A stretch of DNA of 64,000 nt. Origin: Camellia lanceoleosa. Taxonomy: Eukaryota > Streptophyta > Magnoliopsida > Ericales > Theaceae. The notes below the pieces were generated by a model. That model made no database searches. It saw only the letters and a list, made by a program, of their open reading frames with translations, and was not told the origin of the DNA. Position 1 is the first letter of the stretch. Each line of letters opens with the position of its first letter. This document shows, piece after piece, positions 1 through 10,426 of the stretch. The position numbers and the translations under genes were made by a program. The stretch covers positions 191,729,154 to 191,793,153 of the forward strand of contig CM045762.1 in NCBI GenBank assembly GCA_025200525.1, given 5' to 3'.

Positions 1-1060
1 GGCAGGCATGCTCATGCTTATTATGGTGTAATTTTAGGCAAAAAGCTGTTTTGAAGCCATGTGATGTGAAATAGTATTTTCAAACTTTTCATCTTTGAAG
101 AGCATTGCAAAGTCCATACATATCACTTCACTCCACCACAAAAAAATATTACACATGATGAAAACATGTAAACTATTAATTCACAGTTTTATATTGGCCA
201 GTTGGTGTGCCATACTATGCTTCCATACTAGAAAGCGTAAACATCATGCAATTATTATTACTATTTATTTAGTACATTTGGAGTAAGACCACCTAACCCA
301 ACATGTTAACAAGAGTATATCACATGTATATATATATATATATATATGTATATGTAGTTGGAAGACATCAGTGAAACCTATATTACATGTTTGCATTTAG
401 CCTAACCAAATGAGATTGTGACATGTTTTTATTAGTATGGAGTAATATTTTAAAATTATTTTTGAAAAAAATTAAGTATCATTTTGAAAATTACTTTGAA
501 AACAAACTTATGTATACTTAAAAATAATTTGAAAATTGTTCACAAAATCATATTGAAAATAAAATGTAGTGTAAATTTAAATTTGGTGTGGTGTGGATCA
601 CACCTAATGTCTACCTAATTTATTTTGGAATATATAATTTTAATAGAACTTATAAATTTTTTTTTTTTCACATTAGTAAAAAAAACTTTGTAACATCAGA
701 AGGCAAATTTATAAAGTTTTCTATCCAGCTGATATTGTTTTTATAGCTTACCACTAAAATTATATTCCCTTTTATTTTTGATAAATTTTTTTTTTTTTCA
801 AACACGTCTTACCTTTTTTGCTATTTTTTGTGCAACTATTGTGTTTAGAAAATTAAAAACAACACTAAAGTACGGTTTGTTTAAGTTTATGGTTCATTCT
901 TTTTATTTATAAAAAATTAAACAAGTTTATTTTGATTAAAAATAAATTATATAAGAAATATGTTTGGTACATGTCTTTTAAAAGAGAAATTTTACTATAC
1001 ACACCTCTTATCATATGCACTTTTAAGTTATGTCATTTTCTTATTAGTTATTGTAGGGGG
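1..1060. other. AT-rich intergenic sequence, no gene seen
   Basis: This stretch is AT-rich, with homopolymer T runs (near 660 and 790) and a TA microsatellite at about 330-351. Short open frames here show no recognisable protein. A 15-bp inverted repeat, GGTGTGGATCACACC, sits at 590-604. I see no LTR border, TSD or coding signal. Confidence 0.6.
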
Positions 1061-1436
1061 GGTTCAAGGTTAGGAAGGTAATTAGAAAGGCAAAACTATG
1101 CTAATGGTCCAATAATGATATGAGTGGCTAGAGAATGAGTAACAGTAACTATCTGAGAAGTTTGAGAGTGTGTAGTTGGGTGAGAGTAAAGCAAGTAGCT
1201 CAAGAAGAAGTGTATGACAGTATCAAAATGGGCACCATCTCCTCCAAATCACCAAAATTCCTCTTGTTGAACCTTGGGAAATGGGTCTTATTTATAGGTT
1301 TTTCCTTGGTACCAAGAGGACACTAAGTGCCCAAATAGAGAGAAGACATGTGTCACAGCGGATCACATGGAATATTCTTCCTTGAGCCACTAGGCTGAAG
1401 GTATCACATGTCCCTCTGCATGTTTTGTGTACTATC

Positions 1437-1645
1437 TGTTTGCTTCCGCAACTACCTTTTTTTAACCTCAACAAGTGTAGTTGCGATGGGAGTGTTTGGC
1501 GGTGCAACTCCCTTTTGAGCCTCAGCAAATACAGTTACAGTGGAAGTGTTTGCCTCTGCACTTGCCTTCTCAGCCTGAACCTTGGCAAGTGCATTTGCAG
1601 TGGTGAATCTTGCCGCTGCACTTGCCTTCTCAGTTTTATTTGGCC
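1437..1645. repeat. Imperfect tandem repeat, about 4 units of 54-60 bp
   Basis: Units start near 1437, 1493, 1547 and 1607. Each has the plan TGTTTGCxTCTGCACTTGCC, then a TCAGCCT-like part, then GCAAGTGxAxTTGCAGTGG. The repeat keeps frames open on both strands, so the short open frames here are probably repeat artefacts. Confidence 0.6.
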
Positions 1646-1776
1646 AGTACATGCGTTCTCGAGACTCCGTTAGCCTGTTATCGGCTATGTTTGTGTTCAC
1701 CTCAACGAAGCCTCTACCCTTAGCCACCTAACCACAAACTCCCCAGCTTCCCAAAGCGAAGGCCACAGCCAAGCCT

Positions 1777-2120
1777 GCTATCAGCCATGCTGTGCCTTAG
1801 TACCAAGCCCAAGGGGGCTTCCTTAGTCTTGCATGTATGACTAAGGTAGGTCTATGACCTGGGTAATGGAAAGGGAGTCCCATATGTTCGGGCTACCCTA
1901 CTCTCATCTTTGTAGGGTTGCCGTGGTAAACTGATATTTTTGGGCCTGCTATCAGCTCCAACCAGTAAATCTTGGGGCCTGCTATCAACGCCAAGTTAAA
2001 TGAACTTTAAGGAGGGGGTCTGCTATCAACCCTAGACTAGTAATGCCTTGGGGCCTACTATCAGTGCCTAGCATTAGCCTCTACTTGCAAAGGGAAGCCT
2101 CTCTCAAAGGCTGCTATCAC
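1777..2120. repeat. Dispersed motif GGCCTGCTATCA, about 6 copies
   Basis: The core CTGCTATCA (or CTACTATCA) recurs near 1778, 1948, 1978, 2020, 2055 and 2110, usually preceded by GGGGC or GG. Spacing is irregular (30-170 bp), so this is an interspersed short repeat and not a strict tandem array. Confidence 0.5.
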
Positions 2121-2239
2121 CCTGGTAGGGTATTCCCTCTGCAACTTAGTTGTTACGGTCGTAGTTGCTGAGGTAACCATTTCTCACAGTGAGTTCAGAC
2201 GGCATGACCGACAATATTAGAGATGGTGGTGCCGAAAAA

Positions 2240-2475
2240 AATGCCTCAGCAACTTGGGCGCTGCAAGTACTACCTCTACAACTTAGTTGCTTCGGTTTTC
2301 TCTTTCCCTCAGCAACTTCGAATGGCAGCAGAACCGAAGATATTAGGAATGGCGGCACTGAGGCAAAGTGCCTTAGCAACTTTCCCGCTGCATGTATTGC
2401 CTCTGCAACTTAACCATTGCATGTGTTGCCTCTGCAACTTGACTGTTGCATGTGTTCCCTCTTCAACTTAACTTA
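2240..2475. repeat. Short repeats around the core CTCTGCAACTT
   Basis: CTCTGCAACTT, CTCAGCAACTT and CTCTACAACTT recur, ending in two adjacent units of about 30 bp (near 2398 and 2428) that pair CTCTGCAACTT with TTGCATGTG. They resemble the repeat at 1437-1645 and may be its decayed relatives. Confidence 0.5.
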
Positions 2476-2550
2476 GCCATTTTCCTTTGTGGAGTCCGTT
2501 TGGACCCTTGGCGGGTTGGACCTACTTCGGCCCATAGTTGGCCCACTTCT

Positions 2551-2555
2551 CTTGG
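2551..2555. repeat. Left TSD of element B (CTTGG)
   Basis: CTTGG directly precedes the LTR start TGTCATGACC and is repeated exactly at 23520-23524, after the other LTR end ...GTTGTTACA. A perfect 5-bp duplication defines the insertion. Confidence 0.95.
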
Positions 2556-3159
2556 TGTCATGACCGAAACCCATCCCTATAAGTTTAGCGTCATAACCGA
2601 TCAGTAATCCTTAGATTATCAAAGGCCGCATAACATAATAATGTATAATTAGGGGCTGTGGAAGTAAATACATAAAATATACATAGTCCATCGAGCTATG
2701 AAGACATACATGGGACAGATAATCTTAAACTTTTATAAACATATGAGTGACGTCAAAAGATACAGTATCTACACATCACTTTATGTACGTAAAAACAGAT
2801 AAACTTGTTCAATGAGTAAAAGAACAAAATCTTATACAATCATAACAACACAGCCACTAGACTTGACTTAATCTAGAACCTCCTCGGGAGGTGCAAAGGT
2901 TGGCTGACAAAAACTGAGACGCCAGGTCCTTCACTCTGAGCTTGGTCATGTGCCCGATCACTTACATACATAATATAAATAGTGAGCGGGGGCCCAGTGA
3001 ATAATAACAGAGTAAAAGGTTAAATGAATGATGTCCCATGACTAAGCTAGTTCACATTCGTATTCTTATTCAAATCATATACAGAATTCAGAATTCATGC
3101 TTGATCATACATGGTTTATCTGTTAGCGCTAATAGATCATATACAGAGCATCATAGATT

Positions 3160-3335
3160 ATACTTGTCTGTTCCATAAAGGAACCTCTGGCCGGGTACGG
3201 ATAACTGTCAGTTCCATAAAAGAACCTCTGGACTAGGAACAGATAACTTGTCAGTTCCATAAAGGAACCTCTAGCCAGGTACAGATAACTTGTCAGTTCC
3301 ATAAGGAACCTCCGGTCCGGGAATAGATAACATAC
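3160..3335. repeat. Minisatellite in B LTR, about 4 units of 52 bp
   Basis: Each unit contains CAGTTCCATAAAGGAACCTC, a CTGGxCxGG part and CAGATAACTTGT. The unit includes a small hairpin, TTCC-ATAAA-GGAA. The same array is in the other LTR at about 21680-21845, so it predates the insertion. Confidence 0.8.
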
Positions 3336-3709
3336 TTGTCTTAAATACTTATTGAAAATTGGACAATCATTCATAACATTTCATAAAACAGATCTTATTC
3401 ATAGACAGAAAATAATTTAACTTGAACATAGCTTTACTAAGTTATTACTCACAAATAACCAGTGGCTCCAAATAAACGAGTATAGTAGTCAATTCGCTTA
3501 ACTTGAGGTGCGTGACCTACATAACATGACAGATACATACATTGGAACACATGCTCGGATTGTATATAACTTATTTAATTTGTTCTTAGTGTGTTCCTAG
3601 CCTTTATCCTCATCATAGTGTCTTGATCTTGGACTAAGAATGCCTAGGATGGAATGAGGATGAAAAAATGTACTTGAAAATATTTTTCAAAACTTACTGA
3701 AAATAGGGT

Positions 3710-4024
3710 CCACGCTCGAGTGTGGCTTTCCTCGCTCGAGCGGACATGCAAAAATGTGAGGGTCCGCTCGAGCGCAACTTCCTTCATTTGAGCGGTCTGC
3801 AAACTTTTCACAAAGTGCTGGTTACTAGATTTTTCCACTCAATGTTCGCTCGAGCGTGAGAGACAGGCCCTCGCTCGAGCGTAACTTTTGTCGCTCGAGC
3901 GGACTGCAAAACATAAGAACTTCTGGGAGCTTGCATTTCATGCTCGAGCGGACTTCTGGTCGCTCGAGCGGAAGTACACGCACTCAGAGTAGTCGCTCGA
4001 GCATGGATTCCATCGCTCAAGCGT
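3710..4024. repeat. Cluster of CGCTCGAGCG palindromes in B 3' LTR
   Basis: By eye about nine intact CTCGAG cores, mostly inside CGCTCGAGCG, lie within about 310 bp, plus two eroded ones (ATTTGAGC, GCTCAAGC). Spacer sequences differ, so this is not a simple tandem repeat. It lies on the 3' side of the LTR's TATA box and is therefore probably transcribed. Confidence 0.85.
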
Positions 4025-4464
4025 GGAAGCAGAATTCTGAAATTTCCAGATTTGTTTTCAAAGTTCAAAACTCAGTTTTAAAGCATCAAAGCTCGATTTT
4101 TCTAGGCCAAAACTTGAGGGAACACTTAGAAACTCATAAAACATCATGAATTAAGGATCATTTCAAGAAATCATGGCCCAATAGCTCGCCAATTGTGCAA
4201 AAATTTAACTAAAAATTTACAAATGTTCCATGAACATGACATGCATGAATTTCTTTGAACTTAAGCTTCTCAAAACATGATCAAATGCTACAAAACAACA
4301 TGAAACTCGATGATTTCCCAAAATTAAGGTGAATTCAAGACATGCATGAGGGAATTCTTGGAAATTAAACTCAAAATGTAAGAAAACATGCATGCATGCA
4401 TGGTATGGCTCAATACTCTTCATTTCAAACAAAATTCTTACATTAATCAACCCAAATATCTAGA

Positions 4465-4469
4465 GTTCA
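4465..4469. repeat. Left TSD of element A (GTTCA)
   Basis: GTTCA at 4465-4469 is repeated at 12843-12847. The interrupted B LTR reads on smoothly after one copy is removed, as the intact LTR copy near 22957 shows. Confidence 0.95.
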
Positions 4470-5119
4470 TGTAACGCCCTCAAAATAATAACAACAAACC
4501 CATCCATTTAAACATGCATTGATAATAGAAACAAGCATTACTCTATTCCACAGTATAATCCTTTACAAATTATTACCAGAATCAAACGCCCTATGGGCTT
4601 ACAGCTTTCCAAGCTAACGCTTGGTTACAAGAAGAGAGTACTAACTCAAATACAATTTAAGCCCTTGGCTTGAAATTACATGTAATAAAAACAAATGTAA
4701 TCACAGTTACAAACATCTGCCTGCCTCTAGCCTCCCAAGCGATGTCCTTGGAGGTGGCATGCTTCCCGTACCTGAAAAGTAAGGTTCCCATATAGGGTGA
4801 GCCACAGCCCAGTAGAAATATACTAAACCAACTATGAACAATGCCTAAAAGATTAGCAGTCAATAGATGGCCAACACTTATACATTCATTTTCCGTTTCT
4901 TATTCAACGTGAGTTTGAAAATACGGCTCAGAACCCTGGCCAAAACCTTTAATGAGATATAGTTCATCATTAAAACATTTTCAAAATCCAAGGTGGACAC
5001 ACATTCTCGTGTTATATCACTAACACATAAACCACTTCCATTTCTTTACAAATGATATACATTTTAGTGTTATATCAAATCAAATCAACTTTCCCATCGA
5101 TAAGCATATCAGCTATATC

Positions 5120-5432
5120 ACCACAATCACAGATAAGCACATGAGCTAACTGCACTTCAATCGATAAGCATATGAGCTATATCACTACTATATCAGCTAA
5201 GCATACAAGCTACAACTGCACTTCAATCGATAAGCATATGAGCTATATCATAACTGCAAATGGGAGAGCATAAGAGCTACTACCCTAGGTCCATCCCCCA
5301 TCTTCCCATAACTTCAACTGGCCTAGAGGTCCATCCCCCATCTTCCCCTAGCCATGGCCTAGAGGTCCATCCCCCATCTTCCCCTAGCCAAACCATTGAC
5401 CGGTTTAGAGGTATATCCCCCATCTTCCCCTA
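5120..5432. repeat. Short tandem repeats in A LTR
   Basis: Two sets: about four copies around CGATAAGCATATGAGCTATA (5095-5250), then about four copies of AGGTCCATCCCCCATCTTCC (5290-5430). The right LTR has both at about 11065-11410, with one extra unit in the part deleted from this LTR. Confidence 0.75.
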
Positions 5433-6204
5433 ATCAGCATGCATTGTCTACAACAATCAACACTACCCTCCACCGGTAGCCAAAGCAGTTATTTCTAAAC
5501 AGGAAATAAATGCACAAATGGATAATATATCAACATTTTCAATCCTTAGGTTCCGTTTTCATTAATGTTTCAACATTAATCCCATTCTTCCATGCCAATC
5601 ATGCATACAGGTTTTATATGTTTAAAACCCCAACCTTTGCCAATTCCAACATTTCCAATACATTTCGTCATTTCTTTTAATTAATTAATCACATTAATTA
5701 ATTAAAACAATTAGGGTAAAATTACCAAAATTCACAAAACAACCCTAAGGTTCCATTTTCATCCACAATCCATCATCTATCTCATTTTCTACACCAAACA
5801 TGCATATGGGTTTATTTCTAACGAAACCCCCAACTTTTGTGAAATTGCACAAAAGGCCCAAACTTTCTCAAAATTACCCAACAACCCCCAACATATCAAA
5901 ATGCTAAAATTTAACGACAAAGACTGTAAGGAGGAGTAGGATATCCCTACCTCGAAAAATGAGCTCCAATGGAGATGATGACCCAAATACCAACGTGCTC
6001 CAAATCCGAAAATTTTCAAATTAAAACGTCGCCCTCAACACCCTCTACCTTTTTAACAAAGAACCCAGGGCAGATCCACACTAGAGAGAGATGAAATCTT
6101 AGAGAGAGGGTAAATCTAGAGAGAGAGGGAGAGAGTTTCTCGGTTTTCGAAATAGAAGAGAAGGAAAAATGAAGTTGAATTCATCCTTGGCTGCTGATAT
6201 ACAA

Positions 6205-6532
6205 CAGGCTCGCTCGAGCGACCAGACACAGAAAAACCCCCGGAACACACCCCTCGCTCGAGCCACGAACACCTCGCTCGAGCCAACAACCGACACAGAA
6301 GCTCGCTCGAGCGAAGGAAAGCTCGCTCGAGCCAGCAACGCAAGCCCTCAGGTCTGCGTCTGCAACCAGACGCTCGCTCGAGCGACGGGAAGCTCGCTCG
6401 AGCCAAGAAAGAAAGCTCTCAGGTCCAGCTTAAACGCAATCGCTCGCTTGAGCGACGCCCCCCCTGGCTCGACCCACCAGACACAAGAACCACTCTCGCT
6501 TGAGCGACCAACTCCTCGCTCGAGCGAAGCAC
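6205..6532. repeat. Cluster of CGCTCGAGCG palindromes in A 3' LTR
   Basis: Eight intact CTCGAG cores and two CTTGAG forms lie in about 330 bp. Most have the form CTCGCTCGAGC followed by GA or CA. The two CTTGAG sites are intact CTCGAG in the right LTR, so they arose by C-to-T change at a CpG after insertion. Long open frames on both strands through this block are made by the palindromes and are not genes. Confidence 0.88.
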
Positions 6533-6714
6533 CAAAATTCTGGACACCAACACTTGGTTCCAAACACCACCAACTCAAAACAAACCTACCCAACACGTCC
6601 TATAACTCAAATACAAAGTCTAGAAGGTCGCAAACACGGTTTAAACAGCTACCAACATCCACGGACACGAGTCCGGATCACTGTACAACAAGGGGTAAAC
6701 CCGGGATCGCTATA

Positions 6715-6730
6715 ACCTCCCCCCCTTAAA
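6715..6730 (-). other. Polypurine tract of A
   Basis: On the minus strand the sequence just before the LTR reads TTTAAGGGGGGGAGGT. Its place directly next to the LTR marks the plus-strand priming site and confirms minus orientation. Confidence 0.8.
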
Positions 6731-9090
6731 GAATTTCGTCCCCGAAATTGAAGACACGCCAAAACACATGGCCTACTGAAGACAAAGTTCACAACCCAAA
6801 GAGATTAAGCTCTCAACTGGTGTTCTACTTACCCTGACACATGGAAAGGGCTTAACGAGGACACACGCCCCAAAGGAAGACAACACCCCGACATACGAAA
6901 CTTTAACAAAACCACATCTCTTCCGAGATAAACTGCCAAAACAACCGACTAGCTCTCGAAGCTAAGTCACAACTCAACAACTACAACACCAAATGGAACA
7001 ACCAATACAAGCCTTTGCATGAATACATAAAAATTTCTCTGGTTCAAAAGGCGTTTTCTCAAAACTAATCAAATTTTTAGAAGTTAAAATTTTGAAATTT
7101 ATTTTGCATTTCACATGCGAAATTCCAGAGTTTTGTAAACATTTTTCAAAAACACGTTGTTTCTTACAACACAACCATTTTCATCTGATTTAGCCAACCA
7201 GACCCGTTATTAGTTACCCCATCCCTATTCAAGGGATACCATTCATAACATAAATGCTATAACATGCATATGTAACATGCATTTCTGCTCATTCAATCCA
7301 CAATTCCATAACACATTCAATGCTAGTGACACACTTGCATTTCTACCACACATTTAACATATATAATGCTAAATACAGTTTCATTCTCATGGCACAACTC
7401 ATAGTACTACCATGAACCACAACATATACAATGTTCACATAGTTTATCAATACATTAAAGATATAACATATGCACAAATGCCCAATAATGGCTCCAGAGA
7501 ATCCTCTCCCACCCCAGTGGTTCTTCCAACCCCATCACGTTTTCACAACGCCTCAACAAACGGAAAGATCCGATTACACAGACCCATAATCAAGGACAAT
7601 AGTAATACACATACTATTACTACAGCGTTCTGAGACATTCCCTACGCCTCAACTACCAATCACACTCAAACTAGTGTTTAACACGAAATACCCCAACTGA
7701 TTCACAACACAGCCAACCCACAACACCCGTCATACGCACGGTGATGACGCAATACTCACAACAACACCATCAAGTAATGGGACTCCCCAAACAGTTGAAA
7801 TTTCCCACCAACGTAACATCCTAAAGGATAACAGTACACACCCTCGTGCCTCACAATGCACAAGTAAAACCGAACGAATCGAAATGATTCTGACTGAGTG
7901 CCTCAGCCACTCTCCTCAACCTTACCACCCCACCTGTATTGCCACTACCCGAATTGGGCGACAGACACTTATGCCAGAGTGATCTAACCTCACCAAACCT
8001 CCAACCTTTCGGTTTCAATCAGAAATGAAACCACAGCCTCACTAAGAAGCTTTCTGGGATTTCCTAAGATTGATCCCCTTCTAAACATCAACCAAACATA
8101 ACATAACAATCATACACTATTGTGCATCGCATTGTGCTAAACTCCCTCATTTAGAGGTTTCACTCACCACCTCGAGAATACAACCACGTCACCCAATCTC
8201 CGTGCCAAACCACTAGCCAATGCTACCGCCCGACAACCTCCATGAACTAACCCGACATTAACACACGCCGCCAACACGGCTTTCAAAGACTCACCAATCT
8301 GGCCTTTCGGAGGAGTATAAGTCCTCGCCTACTTGGTCATTAGCATACACCACCACGGGTCACACACTAACCATGGGTTATACACCCAATCAACCGGCCT
8401 AATAACAACTCTTGGCCTGACCAATGCTAAGGTACGAATCTATCACATTCGACCCACATAAAGAACTTAGGAAACTCCTATTTTCCCACTGCCCGACACA
8501 TAGCACTAGCGACTCACAACATACTACTCCCAGCATAACAGCCACTACTGTATATAGGGACTAACATCCCCTCACCCAAAACGGCTGAACAGCACACACG
8601 CAACCTCGGCAGTGCTAACTACCACGAAGGTACAAGTCCTCCCCTGACAAAATCAAAAATGGGTAACACCCCTGGAATTCTACACACTTGGCAAGTATAA
8701 CAGTTCTCGCCCCACCAGTGCCTTAGCTAACACACACCCCTCGGTGGTTCCCAACTTTTGAAAACATGGCTCCTCAGCCCTTATCTTGCCCAAAGCAAAT
8801 CACACGCATGAACATGCGTTAACTACCAAACATTTCATGGTCTTACAACAACTCCTTACATTAATAAAACTCTCGAGCCATAACACGCTCACATTCACCC
8901 ACTCCAGGGAAATCAACAAACAAGCATATATATACAAATATAGCTAAACATACAATTTAGATGTTTCAACTTTCCCATACACATGGGTTACAAAACGATA
9001 ATCCACCGATTACAAAACGGATCAGTCAAAACAGAACCAATCCCTCGATACTACTACTACTGTAGTCCCTCACTGGACCACCAAAATTGG
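6731..9090 (-). other. Interior of A with no recognisable coding sequence
   Basis: About 2.4 kb lies between the gag remnant and the polypurine tract where pol should be. It is C/A-rich on the plus strand and has only short, unrelated frames. No RT, RNase H or integrase motif is visible on either strand. Confidence 0.7.
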
Positions 9091-9091
9091 T

Positions 9092-10060
9092 CATCTCCAG
9101 ATACAAGATAACCTACGGATTTACAAGCCACGGACAAGTACCACTGACGTGCCCCCTCTGTCCACACCTGGAATAACCACAAACCTCTCTAACTGGGGCC
9201 TGGAAACTCGACTCTTCTGAGGCCCTCGGAATCTGGCCTGCTAGTCTCCCAGAACGATACTGTTCCTGCCCAGTCAAAAGAAACTGAGCCTGACTATACT
9301 GCGAAGCCCCTAAAGACGCCCTCTGCTGGGTACAAAAACGTCAAAAATGACCCGGTTGCATACACACCCAGCAAACAAGTGGTTCCCGCACAAACGATTG
9401 GTGCCTGATCACGAACCGGTGGGGATCGACAAGCGCTGCCTCCCCATCAGGCCCAAAATCGGGCTGACCAACAAATTCTGGTGGTACTACTACTGGTTGG
9501 ACTGCTAACCCCGCCCCCTTCTTCCGCGGGCAAACCAAAGCCTTGTGGCCCAGCAGACCACATTTGTAACAAGTGAAACCCTTCTGTTTACTCACTCCTG
9601 AACCCAAATCCGTCACTGGAAGGGTAGTTCTAGCCCAACCTCCCTGTTTCAGGTTTAAACCCCTCTGCCTCTTCAAAGGACTACTAACACCCTGAGTCAC
9701 CGGAGTTGCCGAAATGGCTTCCTCCCCACTCTGCCCCATTGCTAGCACCGCAGCCTCCACATGGGCAGCCGCCTCAACAAGCACACTATAACTCCTATGC
9801 CAAGACCCCGCAATCCTCACACGGATGTCGTCACACAGCTTACTCTCAAACTCCGTACAACGCAATTCCTCCGTCTCTACCAACTCCAGAGCAAACCTTG
9901 ACAGGTTAGCAAACCATCTCTCGAACCGCACCAAAGGTGTTGTACCTTGGCGTAACTCCACAAACTGTTTCCGCAACTCTTCCCGAGCAGAAGGCGGAAA
10001 ATCACAACTACCTCGCCTAGGCATCCTAGTAAAAGTAACAAAGGATATTAGCACACTCAT
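9092..10060 (-). pseudogene. gag: Partial gag of element A with zinc knuckles
   Basis: The longest frame (9341-10060) has the C-terminal half of a Ty3-type capsid domain (ELRKQFVELRQGTT and onward, with a following RFA motif), then a CX2CX4HX4C zinc knuckle CYKCGLLGHKALVC, then a second knuckle start CWVCMQPGHF cut by TGA at 9341-9343. Beyond that stop the same frame continues to about 9092 with a third cysteine/histidine cluster (CGQRGHVSGTC), so one nonsense change probably truncates a longer gag. The capsid N-terminal half is missing. An internal ATG at 10022-10024 directly follows a splice-acceptor-like sequence. The product would package RNA but cannot replicate alone. Confidence 0.8.
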
Positions 10061-10411
10061 ACACGTGCCGGAGCTAAACGCTCACGTCCTGATATACGGA
10101 CAACTGTAATTCATTCCACGTAAACACATAAACACATAAGCACTTACGAATTTCGTTTCCGGATAATGATAGTCCCGAGGCGTTACCAGAGTTCCAGTTA
10201 GAAACAGCATTGATCAAGTGCTTTTCCAATAGGACTCCCAGAAACCCAAGGATCCAATCAACATCCTAGAAACTAAATCACATACCCAAGTAGTCACATA
10301 AGCATGTTATCACACAAGCACATAACTTCACATCTAAGTCTCTAACAAGCGAGACAAACCCATTGTGATCCTAATCACTTCCCACGTACCCAAAGTATTC
10401 AAACCCGGTAC
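10061..10411 (-). other. Leader of A between primer site and gag
   Basis: This is the untranslated leader on the sense strand. Its gag-proximal end has a branch-point-like GCTAAT and a pyrimidine-rich run ending in ACTAG at about 10026, which looks like an intron 3' splice site. I did not identify a matching donor. Confidence 0.45.
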
Positions 10412-10423
10412 GCTCTGATACCA
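10412..10423 (-). other. Primer binding site of A (initiator-Met tRNA)
   Basis: The minus strand reads TGGTATCAGAGC, complementary to the 3' end of plant initiator-Met tRNA, three bases from the LTR border at 10427. It identifies the right LTR as the 5' LTR. Confidence 0.92.
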
Positions 10424-10426
10424 AGT

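Larger units (their letters stand above)
1061..2528. other. Repeat-rich non-coding stretch left of the Tat/PMD backbone
   Basis: No recognisable protein is encoded. The stretch holds three sets of short repeats (listed separately) and was contiguous with 23525 onward before element B inserted, as the CTTGG duplication shows. By position it may be the 3' LTR or untranslated end of the minus-strand Tat element, or distal upstream sequence of the antisense PMD gene. I could not find a TG start or polypurine tract that would settle this. Confidence 0.35.
2556..4469 (-). repeat. 3' LTR of B, first part (interrupted by element A)
   Basis: Begins TGTCATGACC and matches 21067 to about 22962 throughout. 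The match breaks at 4469, inside the shared GAGTTCATG, and resumes at 12848. On the sense (minus) strand this is the LTR 3' side. It holds the 52-bp minisatellite and the CGCTCGAGCG cluster. Confidence 0.93.
4470..6714 (-). repeat. 3' LTR of A
   Basis: Plus-strand ends are TGTAACGCCC and GATCGCTATA, so the sense LTR reads TATAGCG...CGTTACA. It differs from the right LTR by few substitutions, by lacking 152 bp between CCTAA repeats (after about 5431), and by lacking one 20-bp palindrome unit. Confidence 0.92.

Noticed and set aside
590..604. GGTGTGGATCACACC inverted repeat as a regulatory operator or MITE end
   Set aside because: Single occurrence with no flanking duplication, second terminus or nearby gene.
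1452..1727. 91-codon minus-strand frame rich in Ala-Glu-Lys
   Set aside because: It is generated by the 57-bp tandem repeat, with the plus strand equally open; no homology recognised.
3160..3335. CRISPR-like array of regularly spaced repeats with hairpins
   Set aside because: Only four imperfect 52-bp units inside a plant LTR, duplicated in the partner LTR, with no unique spacers or cas genes. It is an LTR minisatellite.
6116..6729. Long open frames on both strands (up to about 186 codons), repeated near 12224-12884
   Set aside because: They run through the CGCTCGAGCG clusters; the palindrome lacks stops in every frame and gives the same Arg-Ser-Ser and Leu-Glu-Arg words on both strands. 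No domain is present.
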